Position numbers and translations under genes: made by a program. A DNA stretch of 25,429 nt from an uncultured Bacilli bacterium. Lineage in GTDB: Bacteria > Bacillota_I > Bacilli_A > RF39 > UBA660. Shown piece by piece: positions 1-7,196 of the stretch. The notes under the pieces were generated by a model. It saw only the letters and a program-made list of their open reading frames with translations, was not told the DNA's origin and ran no database searches. The stretch lies in assembly GCA_934101275.1 (NCBI GenBank), contig CAKOQM010000017.1:1-25429 (forward strand), in the 5' to 3' direction. Positions within the stretch are counted from its first letter, which is position 1. Each line of letters begins with the position of its first letter.

Positions 1-52
1 TGGTGAGAATTCTATTCTTGGCAAATTATTCGGTTATTTTTTTGATAATTAA
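1..52 (+). CDS. ftsA: C-terminal end of a protein, probably FtsA (partial)
   Basis: An open frame enters from the left edge (codons from base 2) and stops at TAA 50-52. The last residues read GENSILGKLFGYFFDN, a short amphipathic, Phe-rich helix with a basic residue. FtsA proteins end in such a membrane-targeting helix, and ftsA lies directly upstream of ftsZ in most Bacilli. The assignment rests on position and this tail only, as just 16 residues are visible. The stop overlaps the ribosome-binding site of ftsZ, so the two genes are almost certainly co-transcribed. Confidence 0.7.
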   Translation, partial: GENSILGKLFGYFFDN

Positions 53-70
53 GGAGGGTAAGGTGTATTT

Positions 71-1126
71 ATGGACGGTAATTTAAAGATAGATCCTATT
101 GCAAAAATAAAAGTTTTCGGTGTTGGTGGTGGCGGAAATAACGCTGTTAACCGAATGATTGAAGAAGGTGTTCAAGGAGTCGAATTTTATGTTGTAAATA
201 CTGACTTACAAGTTTTAAATGCGAGTAAGGCAAAGAATAAAATTCAAATTGGAGCCAATATTACAGGCGGAAGAGGGGCTGGTTCAAATCCTGAAGTAGG
301 AAGAGAAGCGGCATTAGAAAGTAAAAAAGATATAGAACAAGCCGTAAAAGGAGCTGATATGGTCTTTGTGGCTTGTGGTCTTGGTGGTGGAACCGGTACA
401 GGTGCTGCTCCTGTCATTGCAGAAATTGCCCAAGAAACAGGAGCTTTAACGGTTGGCATTGTAACTAAGCCATTCCGCTTTGAAGGTAAAAGAAGAATGG
501 AACATGCTCTTTTAGGTCTTGAAGAATTAAAAAAACATGTGGATACTTTAATCATTATTCCAAATGATCGTTTAAGAGAAATTATTGATAAAACGACAAC
601 ATTCCAAGATGCTTTTAAAGAAGTAGATAATGTGTTACACCGTGGTGTTCAGTCTATTTCTGATTTAATAGCTGTTACAGGAATTGTAAACTTAGACTTT
701 GCTGATATTAAAACTGTTATGGAAAAGTCTGGAACAGCTTTAATCGGTATTGGTATGGGTATTGGTGAAAATAGAGCAGTAGAAGCGGCTCGTCAAGCTG
801 TATCAAGTGCTCTACTTGAAACAACGATTGATGGCGCAACAGATGCTATTATCAATATTACAGGTGGGGATTCATTAACCCTATTTGAAATTGAAGATGC
901 TGTTGAAACAGTAAGAGAAGCTGCCAATAGTGATATCAATATTATCTTTGGTGCTATTCCAAACTCTAATTTAACAGATGAAGTTATTGTTACTGTTATT
1001 GCTACCGGTTTTGATGGTAAAGATGAAAAAGAAGCTGATAGTCCAATGCCTAAAAGAAGAATCGATGATGATGACACAGCAGAGTTTGATATTCCATCTT
1101 TCTTAAGAAGCAAAGATAATTATTAA
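71..1126 (+). CDS. ftsZ: Cell division protein FtsZ
   Basis: Tubulin-like GTPase that polymerises into the cytoplasmic Z-ring and recruits the division machinery. The 351-residue product has the N-terminal GTP-binding glycine motif (GVGGGGNNAVNRM, 17-29), the tubulin signature GGGTGTG at 105-111, and the T7-loop region with NLDFADIKTVM near 208. It ends in DIPSFLRSKDNY, the conserved C-terminal peptide that binds FtsA and SepF. The acidic linker between the globular core and this tail is only about 20 residues, shorter than in Bacillus subtilis. The start is supported by AAGGAGGG at 51-58. A hairpin terminator overlaps the stop codon, so the division transcript ends here. Confidence 0.98.
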   Translation: MDGNLKIDPIAKIKVFGVGGGGNNAVNRMIEEGVQGVEFYVVNTDLQVLNASKAKNKIQIGANITGGRGAGSNPEVGREAALESKKDIEQAVKGADMVFVACGLGGGTGTGAAPVIAEIAQETGALTVGIVTKPFRFEGKRRMEHALLGLEELKKHVDTLIIIPNDRLREIIDKTTTFQDAFKEVDNVLHRGVQSISDLIAVTGIVNLDFADIKTVMEKSGTALIGIGMGIGENRAVEAARQAVSSALLETTIDGATDAIINITGGDSLTLFEIEDAVETVREAANSDINIIFGAIPNSNLTDEVIVTVIATGFDGKDEKEADSPMPKRRIDDDDTAEFDIPSFLRSKDNY

Positions 1127-1149
1127 GAGTGTCAAAATCACTCTTTTTT
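1125..1149 (+). terminator. Intrinsic terminator of ftsZ
   Basis: Perfect 7-bp stem AAGAGTG (1125-1131) with CACTCTT (1139-1145), a 7-nt loop, and a T-rich 3' flank. The left arm overlaps the ftsZ stop codon. Confidence 0.8.
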
Positions 1150-1280
1150 ATTTGATTATTTCTGGGTCGGAAATTCAAATGAAAAAAAGAGTTTTTAAGT
1201 CATATTAGAAATAAGGAAAAGGGAATGTCTAAAATTATCACGTGGCTTCAAAAAATGAATTGCTGTTATATTTTGACATG

Positions 1281-1322
1281 TTTTGTCGAATCACTTGCAA
1301 TTTAAAATAAAAAAATTAGAAT
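1281..1322 (+). promoter_or_regulatory. Promoter of the DUF3800 gene with an upstream Spo0A-like box
   Basis: TTTTGTCGAAT at 1281-1291 contains the Spo0A box heptamer TGTCGAA (1284-1290). After three bases comes TTGCAA (1295-1300, possible -35), then 16 bases, then TAGAAT (1317-1322, -10). Transcription would begin near 1329, just before the ribosome-binding site AAAGGAGG. The same box-N3-TTGCAA-N16-TATAAT layout occurs on the minus strand at 3762-3721. A second -35-like hexamer, TTGACA (1273-1278), lies just upstream of the box and could pair with TGCAAT at 1296-1301. In that case the box would sit in a repressing position. Confidence 0.55.
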
Positions 1323-1348
1323 ACTTCCCATTAAAGGAGGTATTTTTT

Positions 1349-2020
1349 ATGCAAAAAATATATTTTACGTTAGATGATTCTGGCAAAATTGATGAAAAAA
1401 ACAATTATTTATTTTATGGTGGTTTTGTTTTTAAAAGTGAGCAAGCTTGTCAAAGCTTTTGCAGTGAATATAAGAGATATCTTAAGGAAATTAAACATAA
1501 ATATCCTTATCAAAAAGAAATCAAAAGTAATATTTTAAAATACAAAGATCGTCAAAAATTTATAAAAAAATTTTCTGAGAATTATGTTTATGCTGTTTTA
1601 ATTGAAAATGATAAATTATATGATCCTATTAAGAAAAATGCGAAAGCCAAAGGAAGATTTATTGATTATGCTTTAAAAAGATTAATAAAAGAAGTTCTTA
1701 AAGACCTTTTAAAAAGAAAATATCTAAAAAGGGACTTGCCCCTGGAAATAAAAATTATGATTGATAACCAAACAATAAAATCAAATGGACTATATAATCT
1801 TGCGATGAGTATTCAAAAAGAACTTACAAAAGGAATGAAACCTCATTTTGAAGCGAATTATAGCCCCATATTTTGCGATGTTAAAGTGGAAGTGCTTTAT
1901 GAAGATTCAAAAAAAAGTCTTTTAATTCAAAGCGCGGATATTTTGACAGGGACGGTAAGAAAATACATATTAAAAGAAAGAGAAATTGATTTTTTAAATA
2001 TTTTTTTGAAAATGCCATAA
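1349..2020 (+). CDS. DUF3800 domain protein (RNase H-fold family)
   Basis: Product of 223 residues matching the DUF3800 family, which is generally placed in the RNase H-like nuclease fold; its substrate is unknown. The N-terminal strand carries LDDSG (8-12), equivalent to the family's usual acidic 'DESG' motif. An internal acidic strand reads KIMIDNQ, and near the C-terminus QSADILTGTVRK corresponds to the family's conserved 'QLADLIAG' segment. The ATG at 1349 is preferred over an upstream in-frame start at 1283 because AAAGGAGG (1333-1340) precedes it and the family begins directly with this strand. Such genes often travel with mobile or defence loci, but nothing else here marks a mobile element. 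It sits alone between ftsZ and spoIIGA, with its own promoter and terminator. Confidence 0.8.
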   Translation: MQKIYFTLDDSGKIDEKNNYLFYGGFVFKSEQACQSFCSEYKRYLKEIKHKYPYQKEIKSNILKYKDRQKFIKKFSENYVYAVLIENDKLYDPIKKNAKAKGRFIDYALKRLIKEVLKDLLKRKYLKRDLPLEIKIMIDNQTIKSNGLYNLAMSIQKELTKGMKPHFEANYSPIFCDVKVEVLYEDSKKSLLIQSADILTGTVRKYILKEREIDFLNIFLKMP

Positions 2021-2035
2021 AATGACATTTTTTTT
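2009..2035 (+). terminator. Intrinsic terminator of the DUF3800 gene
   Basis: AAAATGcCAT (2009-2018) pairs with ATGaCATTTT (2022-2031), nine base pairs with one mismatch around a 3-nt loop, followed by more T residues. The stop codon TAA (2018-2020) lies in the hairpin. Confidence 0.7.
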
Positions 2036-2054
2036 CTTACCTCTTTTTTATAAT
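2022..2054 (+). promoter_or_regulatory. Possible spoIIGA-sigE promoter
   Basis: A perfect TATAAT (2049-2054) lies 18 bases before the spoIIGA start. No good -35 sits at 17 bp. The nearest match, ATGACA (2022-2027), is 21 bp away. The Bacillus subtilis spoIIG promoter is known for an unusually long spacer (22 bp) and Spo0A activation, so the long spacing is suggestive. No TGTCGAA box is visible here, and the -35 overlaps the preceding terminator. Confidence 0.35.
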
Positions 2055-2071
2055 AGAATGGGTGAAGAAAT

Positions 2072-2860
2072 ATGACCATATATGTAGATTTAGTCTTTCT
2101 TCTCAATTTGTTCTTCGATTTTTTGCTTTTATTAACTGTTAATAATACCCTTAAACGAAATGCCCATCTAAAACGGATTTTCTTAGGAAGTTTATTTGGA
2201 AGCTTAACGATTTTATTTTTATTCTTACCCTTAAATACTATCTTCCTTTTTGTATTTAAAATAATAGTGAGCATTGTTATGGTCATTATATCTTTTGGTT
2301 TAAAAGATAAAGCTTACTTTATAGCAAATTTAAGTTATTTTTATATGACAAGTACTGTTTTAGGTGGTTTTCTTTATTTTTTGAGACTTTCCTTTACAGA
2401 AGAACAAAACGGTCTTTTATTTTGTTACAATGAATGGACGATATCTTATTTATTTCTTGTCATACTTTCACCCATCATGCTATATGTTTATTATAAGCAA
2501 CGTAAAGAAATATCTTATTATCAAAATTTTTATGATATTAAAGTATCTTTTTTAAATGGTAAGGAAAAAACATTTCACGCTTATTTAGATACGGGAAATA
2601 AATTGAAAGATCCTGTAACGAAGAAAAAAGTGCTTATCGTAAAGAGTGAGTGTTTAAAGGATATTTCTTATCATAAGGTTTGCTATGTGCCTTATAACGC
2701 TTTAAATACGCATGGTTTAATGAAATGTCTTTTCGTTTCTAAAGTCACGATTAATAATAAAGAAAGGAGAGATTATTTAGTGGGACTAACAGATGATAAG
2801 CTTATGAAAGAAGGTGTGGAGTGTATTTTAAATAATGCAATTAAGGAGGATTTCTTATGA
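2072..2860 (+). CDS. spoIIGA: Sporulation sigma-E processing peptidase SpoIIGA
   Basis: Membrane-embedded aspartic protease of the mother cell that removes the pro-sequence of sigma-E, activated by SpoIIR from the forespore. The 262-residue product has about five hydrophobic segments in its first 140 residues (about 2-22, 34-52, 55-76, 83-104, 124-141). The cytoplasmic protease domain follows, with LDTGNKLKDP at 172-181. Asp173 in D-T-G-N is the expected catalytic aspartate of the family (Bacillus has DSGN). The N-terminus MTIYVDLVFLLNLFFDF is typical for SpoIIGA. Its stop overlaps the sigE start by four bases (ATGA), the usual coupling of protease and substrate. Confidence 0.96.
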   Translation: MTIYVDLVFLLNLFFDFLLLLTVNNTLKRNAHLKRIFLGSLFGSLTILFLFLPLNTIFLFVFKIIVSIVMVIISFGLKDKAYFIANLSYFYMTSTVLGGFLYFLRLSFTEEQNGLLFCYNEWTISYLFLVILSPIMLYVYYKQRKEISYYQNFYDIKVSFLNGKEKTFHAYLDTGNKLKDPVTKKKVLIVKSECLKDISYHKVCYVPYNALNTHGLMKCLFVSKVTINNKERRDYLVGLTDDKLMKEGVECILNNAIKEDFL

Positions 2861-3540
2861 TTCAAAAAATAATTTTATGGTTAAAAGAAAAATATAATGA
2901 ATGTTTTTATATTGGTAGCACAGATAAATTACCCCCACCACTTAGTAAAGAAGATGAATTAAAGTATCTTATTGAAAGCAAAAAAGGTGATATAGCTGCT
3001 AAAAATATCCTTATTGAACATAACCTTCGTCTCGTGGTTTTTTTGGCTAAAAAATATGAGAGCACAGGTTATGATATGGAAGATTTAATAAGTATTGGTT
3101 CTATTGGCCTTATTAAAGGAATCGAAACGTATAAAATAGATAAAAATATTAAATTAGCCACTTATGCTTCGCGATGTATTTCTAATGAAATTTTAATGTA
3201 TATAAGAAAAAATAAAAAAAGGAAAAAAGAAATTTCCTTAGAAGACAGTCTTAACTATGATAATGAAGGAAATGAACTTCATTTGGAAGATGTATTAGGT
3301 ACCGATAACGATTTAGTTAGTGATTCTTATATGCAAACTGTCGAAAGGAAATGTGTTTCTGAAGAAATTAATAAATTAAAACCACGAGAGAAGCAAATTA
3401 TGGTTTTAAGATATGGGCTTAATAATAAAGAAAGCTACACCCAAAAAGAGGTTGCTGATATATTAGGGATTAGTCAGTCTTATATTTCGAGAATTGAAAA
3501 AAAAGTTATCAAAAACATTCGTAATCTTATGAAAATATAA
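2857..3540 (+). CDS. sigE: RNA polymerase sporulation sigma factor, pro-sigma-E
   Basis: Early mother-cell sigma factor, made as an inactive membrane-associated precursor and cut by SpoIIGA. The 227-residue protein begins with a hydrophobic/basic pro-segment of about 18-20 residues, followed by FYIGSTDKLPPPLSKEDE (17-34), which aligns well with the processing region of Bacillus SigE. Region 2 (about 52-118) contains NLRLVVFLAKKYESTG, EDLISIGSIGLIKG and KLATYASRCISNEILMYIR. Region 4 ends in a helix-turn-helix at about 194-219 (QKEVADILGISQSYISRIEKK). The pro-segment is shorter than the 27 residues removed in Bacillus. SigG, which follows in Bacillus, is absent; a terminator comes next. Being next to SpoIIGA excludes SigF, SigG or SigK. 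Confidence 0.96.
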   Translation: MIQKIILWLKEKYNECFYIGSTDKLPPPLSKEDELKYLIESKKGDIAAKNILIEHNLRLVVFLAKKYESTGYDMEDLISIGSIGLIKGIETYKIDKNIKLATYASRCISNEILMYIRKNKKRKKEISLEDSLNYDNEGNELHLEDVLGTDNDLVSDSYMQTVERKCVSEEINKLKPREKQIMVLRYGLNNKESYTQKEVADILGISQSYISRIEKKVIKNIRNLMKI

Positions 3541-3584
3541 AAAATGCTGAGAAATAAATTTAATTATTCTCAGCTGTCTTTTTT
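3538..3584. terminator. Bidirectional terminator between sigE and the minus-strand RNA
   Basis: Perfect 8-bp stem GCTGAGAA (3546-3553) with TTCTCAGC (3567-3574), extendable past a bulged A. On the plus strand a T run follows after TGTC (3579-3584). On the minus strand six T follow after a single A (3544-3539), which is the better intrinsic terminator. It therefore probably also ends a transcript coming from the right. Confidence 0.8.
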
Positions 3585-3714
3585 AAAAATATTTTTTTGA
3601 AAGGAACAATAATGAATTGGAACATTTTGAAACATCATTTATTATGACGTTTCCATTTTAAATTTCCCTTGCTAAAGATTTAGCATCTTTTGAAAATAGA
3701 TTTTTCAAAAGACA
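3538..3714 (-). ncRNA. Candidate sporulation-linked small RNA
   Basis: Reading minus, a promoter at 3748-3721 would start a transcript near 3714. It would run through three hairpins: an 11-bp perfect hairpin (3712-3686, 5-nt loop), a short hairpin (3684-3671) and a 10-bp hairpin with one mismatch (3653-3629). It then ends at the shared terminator (3574-3538). No plausible protein is encoded. The unpaired stretch between the third hairpin and the terminator contains GTTCCTTTC, complementary to GAAAGG-type ribosome-binding sites such as those at 13465 and 21348. I do not recognise it as a known RNA family. It would converge on sigE. The call rests on promoter, structure and terminator falling in the right order. 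Confidence 0.5.
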
Positions 3715-3720
3715 AGAGTT

Positions 3721-3762
3721 ATTATAATTAAAAAAATTTAATTTGCAATCGATTCGACAAAA
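3721..3762 (-). promoter_or_regulatory. Minus-strand promoter with an upstream Spo0A-like box
   Basis: On the minus strand: TTTTGTCGAAT (3762-3752), three bases, TTGCAA (3748-3743, -35), 16 bases, TATAAT (3726-3721, -10). The box abuts the -35 element, where Spo0A is known to activate sigma-A promoters. Box, gap, -35 and spacer are the same as upstream of the DUF3800 gene. Confidence 0.55.
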
Positions 3763-3808
3763 TATATCAAAATTTACTTCGTATCTTTTTTTCTATTTTA
3801 CTTTTTGG

Positions 3809-3830
3809 TATAATTCTTTGTAAAGAAGGT
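3809..3830 (+). promoter_or_regulatory. -10 element and RBS of the thioredoxin-like gene
   Basis: TATAAT at 3809-3814 preceded by TGG, with only a T-rich stretch where a -35 would be. AAGAAGGTG at 3822-3830 is the ribosome-binding site and points to the TTG start at 3839. The rest of 3585-3808 holds the minus-strand RNA and its promoter. Confidence 0.5.
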
Positions 3831-3838
3831 GTATTGAT

Positions 3839-4555
3839 TTGCAAAAGGATAACATTATATTACTCTCTTTATTAGGAATTGTAATTTTACTTTTTTGCGT
3901 TTGTGGATTTTTTGCGTTTAAAAAAGAAGAAACTATTTTGGACGCTGTCACGGATGCCTCGAAATTTAAAATGGAATATGAAAGTTTAAATGGAAAATTA
4001 AATGAAAAAGATGACGTTTTATACAAAACAGTTCAAATTAGTGAAAACAACAAGTTTGTTTATAAAAATGAAGAAGAAATTATTAACATTTTAGAAAATA
4101 AGTCTGGAATTATTTATTTTGGATTTAAAAGCTGTCCTTGGAGTCGAAATATGGTGGAAGCCCTAGATAAAGCTGCTCAAGAAAAAAATATAAATGCCAT
4201 CTATTATTTAGATATAGAAAATATTCGGGATAGTCTTTCTCTAGATGAAAATAATAAAATTGTAACCGAGAAAGAGGGAAATAGTAATTATTATAAATTA
4301 TTAAAATTATTAGATGCGTATTTAGAGGATTATATATTAACAAGTGAGGATGGATCATCTATAAAGATAAATGAAAAAAGACTTTATGCACCAACCGTTA
4401 TTGCTGTATCGAATGGCGATGTCATTGGCATACATACCAAAACGTTAGATACTCAAGAAAATCCTTATCAAACATTGAATGAAAAAGAATTACAAATGAT
4501 TTATGAAAGTTTGATAGATAAAGTGCTTGAAAATGTTTGCCATGATGAATGTTAA
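3839..4555 (+). CDS. Membrane-anchored thioredoxin-like protein (CPWS)
   Basis: Product of 238 residues from a TTG start. An N-terminal hydrophobic segment (about 6-27) would anchor it, with the rest outside the membrane. At 90-103 GIIYFGFKSCPWSR has the shape of a thioredoxin-fold first strand and active-site helix, but the motif is C99-P-W-S102, lacking the second cysteine. Further on, YAPTVIAVSNGDVIG fits the cis-proline strand and the next strand of a thioredoxin fold. With one active-site cysteine it may be monothiol, or act as an isomerase- or bacteriocin-accessory-like protein. The C-terminus CHDEC has two more cysteines. The fold is inferred by eye and the substrate is unknown. Flanking terminators make it monocistronic. 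Confidence 0.65.
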   Translation: MQKDNIILLSLLGIVILLFCVCGFFAFKKEETILDAVTDASKFKMEYESLNGKLNEKDDVLYKTVQISENNKFVYKNEEEIINILENKSGIIYFGFKSCPWSRNMVEALDKAAQEKNINAIYYLDIENIRDSLSLDENNKIVTEKEGNSNYYKLLKLLDAYLEDYILTSEDGSSIKINEKRLYAPTVIAVSNGDVIGIHTKTLDTQENPYQTLNEKELQMIYESLIDKVLENVCHDEC

Positions 4556-4571
4556 TTGCTGTTAAAAACTG

Positions 4572-4597
4572 AGTGAAAATAATCTTTCACTTTTTTT
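4572..4597 (+). terminator. Intrinsic terminator of the thioredoxin-like gene
   Basis: AGTGAAA (4572-4578) pairs with TTTCACT (4585-4591) across a 6-nt loop, followed by a run of T to 4597. Confidence 0.8.
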
Positions 4598-4663
4598 GTT
4601 TCTTGAATTTCAAATAAAAATAGTATAAAATAATCCTTCAATGCCTGAAGGAGGGGATTAAAG

Positions 4664-7192
4664 ATGGATTGTACGAATATTTTTAACTTGTATCCTCATA
4701 ATAAAGAAGCCTATAAAAAAATACAAGAACATCAAAAGAATCATAATATTACTTCTATTTTACATGCAACCGGGACAGGTAAAAGTTATCTTGGTCTTAG
4801 TTTAGCGTATGATAATAAAGATAAAGTTACCTTTTATGTGGTTCCAACACAAAGTATTATTGAACATTTAGAAGGAATCATTTCTAATAATCCTTTGTTA
4901 GATTTAAAAAGAGATTTTCCTCATCTAAAATTGATTACTTATCAAAGTCTTGTTAAATTATCTTATGAAGACTTAGCAAAAATGAAAATAGATCTTTTAA
5001 TCGTTGATGAATTTCATCATTTAGCTGCGGTATGGGGGCAAAAAATAAAAGATATTATAGAAAGTCATCCTAATTTAAAAGTGCTTGGTATGTCAGCTTA
5101 TGCTGTTCGGGATCGAGGAACTTCTTATGAAAGAGATATGACAAATCCAGAAACAGGGGAAATATTTTCAAATACAGTTTGTAGTAGGTATGATATATGT
5201 GATGCCATCATTGATGGCGTATTGCCCAAATTTTTATATCGAAGTGCCTATGTGAATCTCGAAAAAGACTTAGAAGTTATAGATAAGTTAAAAAATAATA
5301 ATATCAAGTATCGAGATAATAAAGAATTGGATAAAGTTTTAAAAGATATCAAAAAAAGAGTTCATGAATCACCTGTAGTAAAGGCTATCTTTCAAAAGTA
5401 TATTAAACGAAATGGAAAGTATATTTATTTTTGTCCTGTTAATAGCATATCTGGAAAAAGTGATATCCATACTATAATGAACGAAGTAAAAGTCTGGTTA
5501 CAAGAAATGGGCTTAACAGAAGAAGATTATGAGTTTTATTATACAACCGGAGCTATGAAAGGATTTGGTAAACAAAATAGACAAGCTTTTTATAAAGATG
5601 AAAATTTAAAAGGAGAAAGCGTAAAAAATAAATTAAGAATCATGTTTGCTATAAATCAATATAATGAAGGGGTTCATGCCCCAGGTGTTGATGGGGGAAT
5701 GATGCAAAGAGACACTCATTCGGATATTGTGTTTTTTGAACAATTAGGAAGATGTTTAGCAGTCTGTGAGAAAAATAAAGAGGAATATGACGAACTCATG
5801 CAAAAAAGTTATGAAGAACTTATGAAAATATGTAAAGATAAAGACTTGGATATAAAAGAAGGGACGAGTAAGAAAGATCTTGTTGAATTTGCATTAGCAC
5901 CAATTATTTTAGATTTTTCGGGTAATAGTTCTTTTATTAAACAGTTAGAAAATAATTTGAAAAATAGAGTAAAAAAAATAAAAGCTAGTTCTTCTTATAA
6001 TAAACGTGAAATTCATTTTACCGATATTTCTTTTGATGTTGAAATGGCTAATGAAGACATTTTCCAAATATTAAAGAATTTAAAATCACGTTTATCCGTC
6101 ACATGGATGGATTATTATAACTTAGTTAAAACCTATAGCAAACATCATGACCTTTATGACATGTCATATGATTTCAAAACAAAAGATGGCATTCATTACG
6201 ATGAAGAAGGCTTAGCTATTGGTGCTTGGTTTAGTACTCAACATACTCTTTATAAACAAGGAAAATTAAGTTCTATGAAAATTTCTTTATTAGAAGATAT
6301 TAAGGCTTGTTTAGATGACAATTACCGTGATAAAAGATGGCATCAGCATTATAATTTAGCAAAGAAATACTATGAACATTATGGTCATTGTAACGTACCT
6401 AAAGAATTTAAAACCAAAGATGGCGTTAACGAGGATCCTGGTGGCGTTGATCTAGGTGCATGGATTGAGAGCCAGCGTACGGCTTTTGTACAAGAAAAAC
6501 AAAGTCCAGAAAAAATTTCTTTATTAGAAGCTATACATGTCCGTTTAAAAAGGAAAAATCAAACAGAAACATGGTATCAATATTATCATTTAGTTAAAAC
6601 TTATTACGAACATTATGGAAACTGCGATATACGATCTAATTTTAAAACCAAAGATGGTATTCATTATGATGCGACGGGTTTTAATGTAGGAAGATGGTTT
6701 CATACTCAACGAAGACTATATCGGCAAGAAAAACTTAGTTTGGAAAGGATTGACTTACTTAAAATTCTTGATGCATCATTAGAAGAAAATTATTTTGATA
6801 AAACGTGGTATCAATACTATAACTTGGTCAAAACTTATTATGAACATTATGGTGATTGTAATATTTCTCAAAGTTTTAAAACGAAAGATGGTATTCATTA
6901 TGATAAAGAGGGTTTGGATGTTGGTATATGGCTTCGTGTTCAACGTTCTATTTATCGGGGTCAAAGAAGTATGCCATTAGAAAGAATACGATTATTAGAT
7001 GAAATTCATGTGAACTGGTTTCCAATGAATATGGATGAAAAACTCCAAAAAGAAGAAATCACAGAAAAAAATACTTTAAAGAAACAAAGAGAACTACTTA
7101 ATCGTTTTAATTCTTATCTTAATGGTATTAGTCATAATGCTCTTCCTTCTAAGGAAGAAATAAATGAAGGTATATTAAGATATTTAAAATAG
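4664..7192 (+). CDS. Superfamily 2 DEAD/DEAH helicase with four helicase-associated repeats
   Basis: Product of 842 residues. The helicase core has Walker A ATGTGKS (35-41, Lys40), DEFHH (115-119) as motif II, GMSAY as a motif III variant, and QLGRCLAV as motif VI. It is followed by four tandem Helicase-Associated (PF03457-like) units whose leading Trp residues are W481, W559, W637 and W715, exactly 78 residues apart. These units carry YYxLVKTYYEHYG, FKTKDG and WxxxQR motifs and probably bind nucleic acid. Such helicases occur on mobile and accessory DNA; their targets are not established. The start is set by AAGGAGGGG (4648-4656). A TATAAA (4624-4629) and a small hairpin (4635-4651) that includes part of the ribosome-binding site lie upstream. 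It ends four bases before a convergent gene, with no visible terminator. Confidence 0.9.
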   Translation: MDCTNIFNLYPHNKEAYKKIQEHQKNHNITSILHATGTGKSYLGLSLAYDNKDKVTFYVVPTQSIIEHLEGIISNNPLLDLKRDFPHLKLITYQSLVKLSYEDLAKMKIDLLIVDEFHHLAAVWGQKIKDIIESHPNLKVLGMSAYAVRDRGTSYERDMTNPETGEIFSNTVCSRYDICDAIIDGVLPKFLYRSAYVNLEKDLEVIDKLKNNNIKYRDNKELDKVLKDIKKRVHESPVVKAIFQKYIKRNGKYIYFCPVNSISGKSDIHTIMNEVKVWLQEMGLTEEDYEFYYTTGAMKGFGKQNRQAFYKDENLKGESVKNKLRIMFAINQYNEGVHAPGVDGGMMQRDTHSDIVFFEQLGRCLAVCEKNKEEYDELMQKSYEELMKICKDKDLDIKEGTSKKDLVEFALAPIILDFSGNSSFIKQLENNLKNRVKKIKASSSYNKREIHFTDISFDVEMANEDIFQILKNLKSRLSVTWMDYYNLVKTYSKHHDLYDMSYDFKTKDGIHYDEEGLAIGAWFSTQHTLYKQGKLSSMKISLLEDIKACLDDNYRDKRWHQHYNLAKKYYEHYGHCNVPKEFKTKDGVNEDPGGVDLGAWIESQRTAFVQEKQSPEKISLLEAIHVRLKRKNQTETWYQYYHLVKTYYEHYGNCDIRSNFKTKDGIHYDATGFNVGRWFHTQRRLYRQEKLSLERIDLLKILDASLEENYFDKTWYQYYNLVKTYYEHYGDCNISQSFKTKDGIHYDKEGLDVGIWLRVQRSIYRGQRSMPLERIRLLDEIHVNWFPMNMDEKLQKEEITEKNTLKKQRELLNRFNSYLNGISHNALPSKEEINEGILRYLK
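6104..7021 (+). repeat. Four tandem 234-bp coding repeats
   Basis: Units start at the conserved Trp codons 6104, 6338, 6572 and 6806, an exact 234-bp period; the last unit is slightly short. DNA identity is highest around the YYEHYG and FKTKDGIHYD codons. Units 3 and 4 are most alike, which suggests recent duplication within the gene. Recombination between units could change copy number. Confidence 0.85.
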
Positions 7193-7196
7193 ATTC

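Noticed and set aside
1927..2286. A 119-residue minus-strand frame across the DUF3800-spoIIGA junction
   Set aside because: It is a low-complexity shadow of two well-supported plus-strand genes, has no ribosome-binding site and runs through a terminator.
3612..3647. An 11-codon plus-strand frame (MNWNILKHHLL) with AAAGGA upstream, possible leader peptide
   Set aside because: It lies after the sigE terminator with no plus-strand promoter and overlaps the hairpins of the better supported minus-strand RNA. The downstream gene has its own -10 at 3809.
4635..4651. Hairpin CCTTCA/TGAAGG overlapping the helicase ribosome-binding site as a translational switch
   Set aside because: The predicted transcription start from TATAAA at 4624 falls within its left arm, so it may not form in the mRNA.
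6104..7021. Regular repeats resembling a CRISPR array
   Set aside because: The 234-bp units are in-frame protein repeats inside a helicase gene, without short identical repeats and variable spacers.
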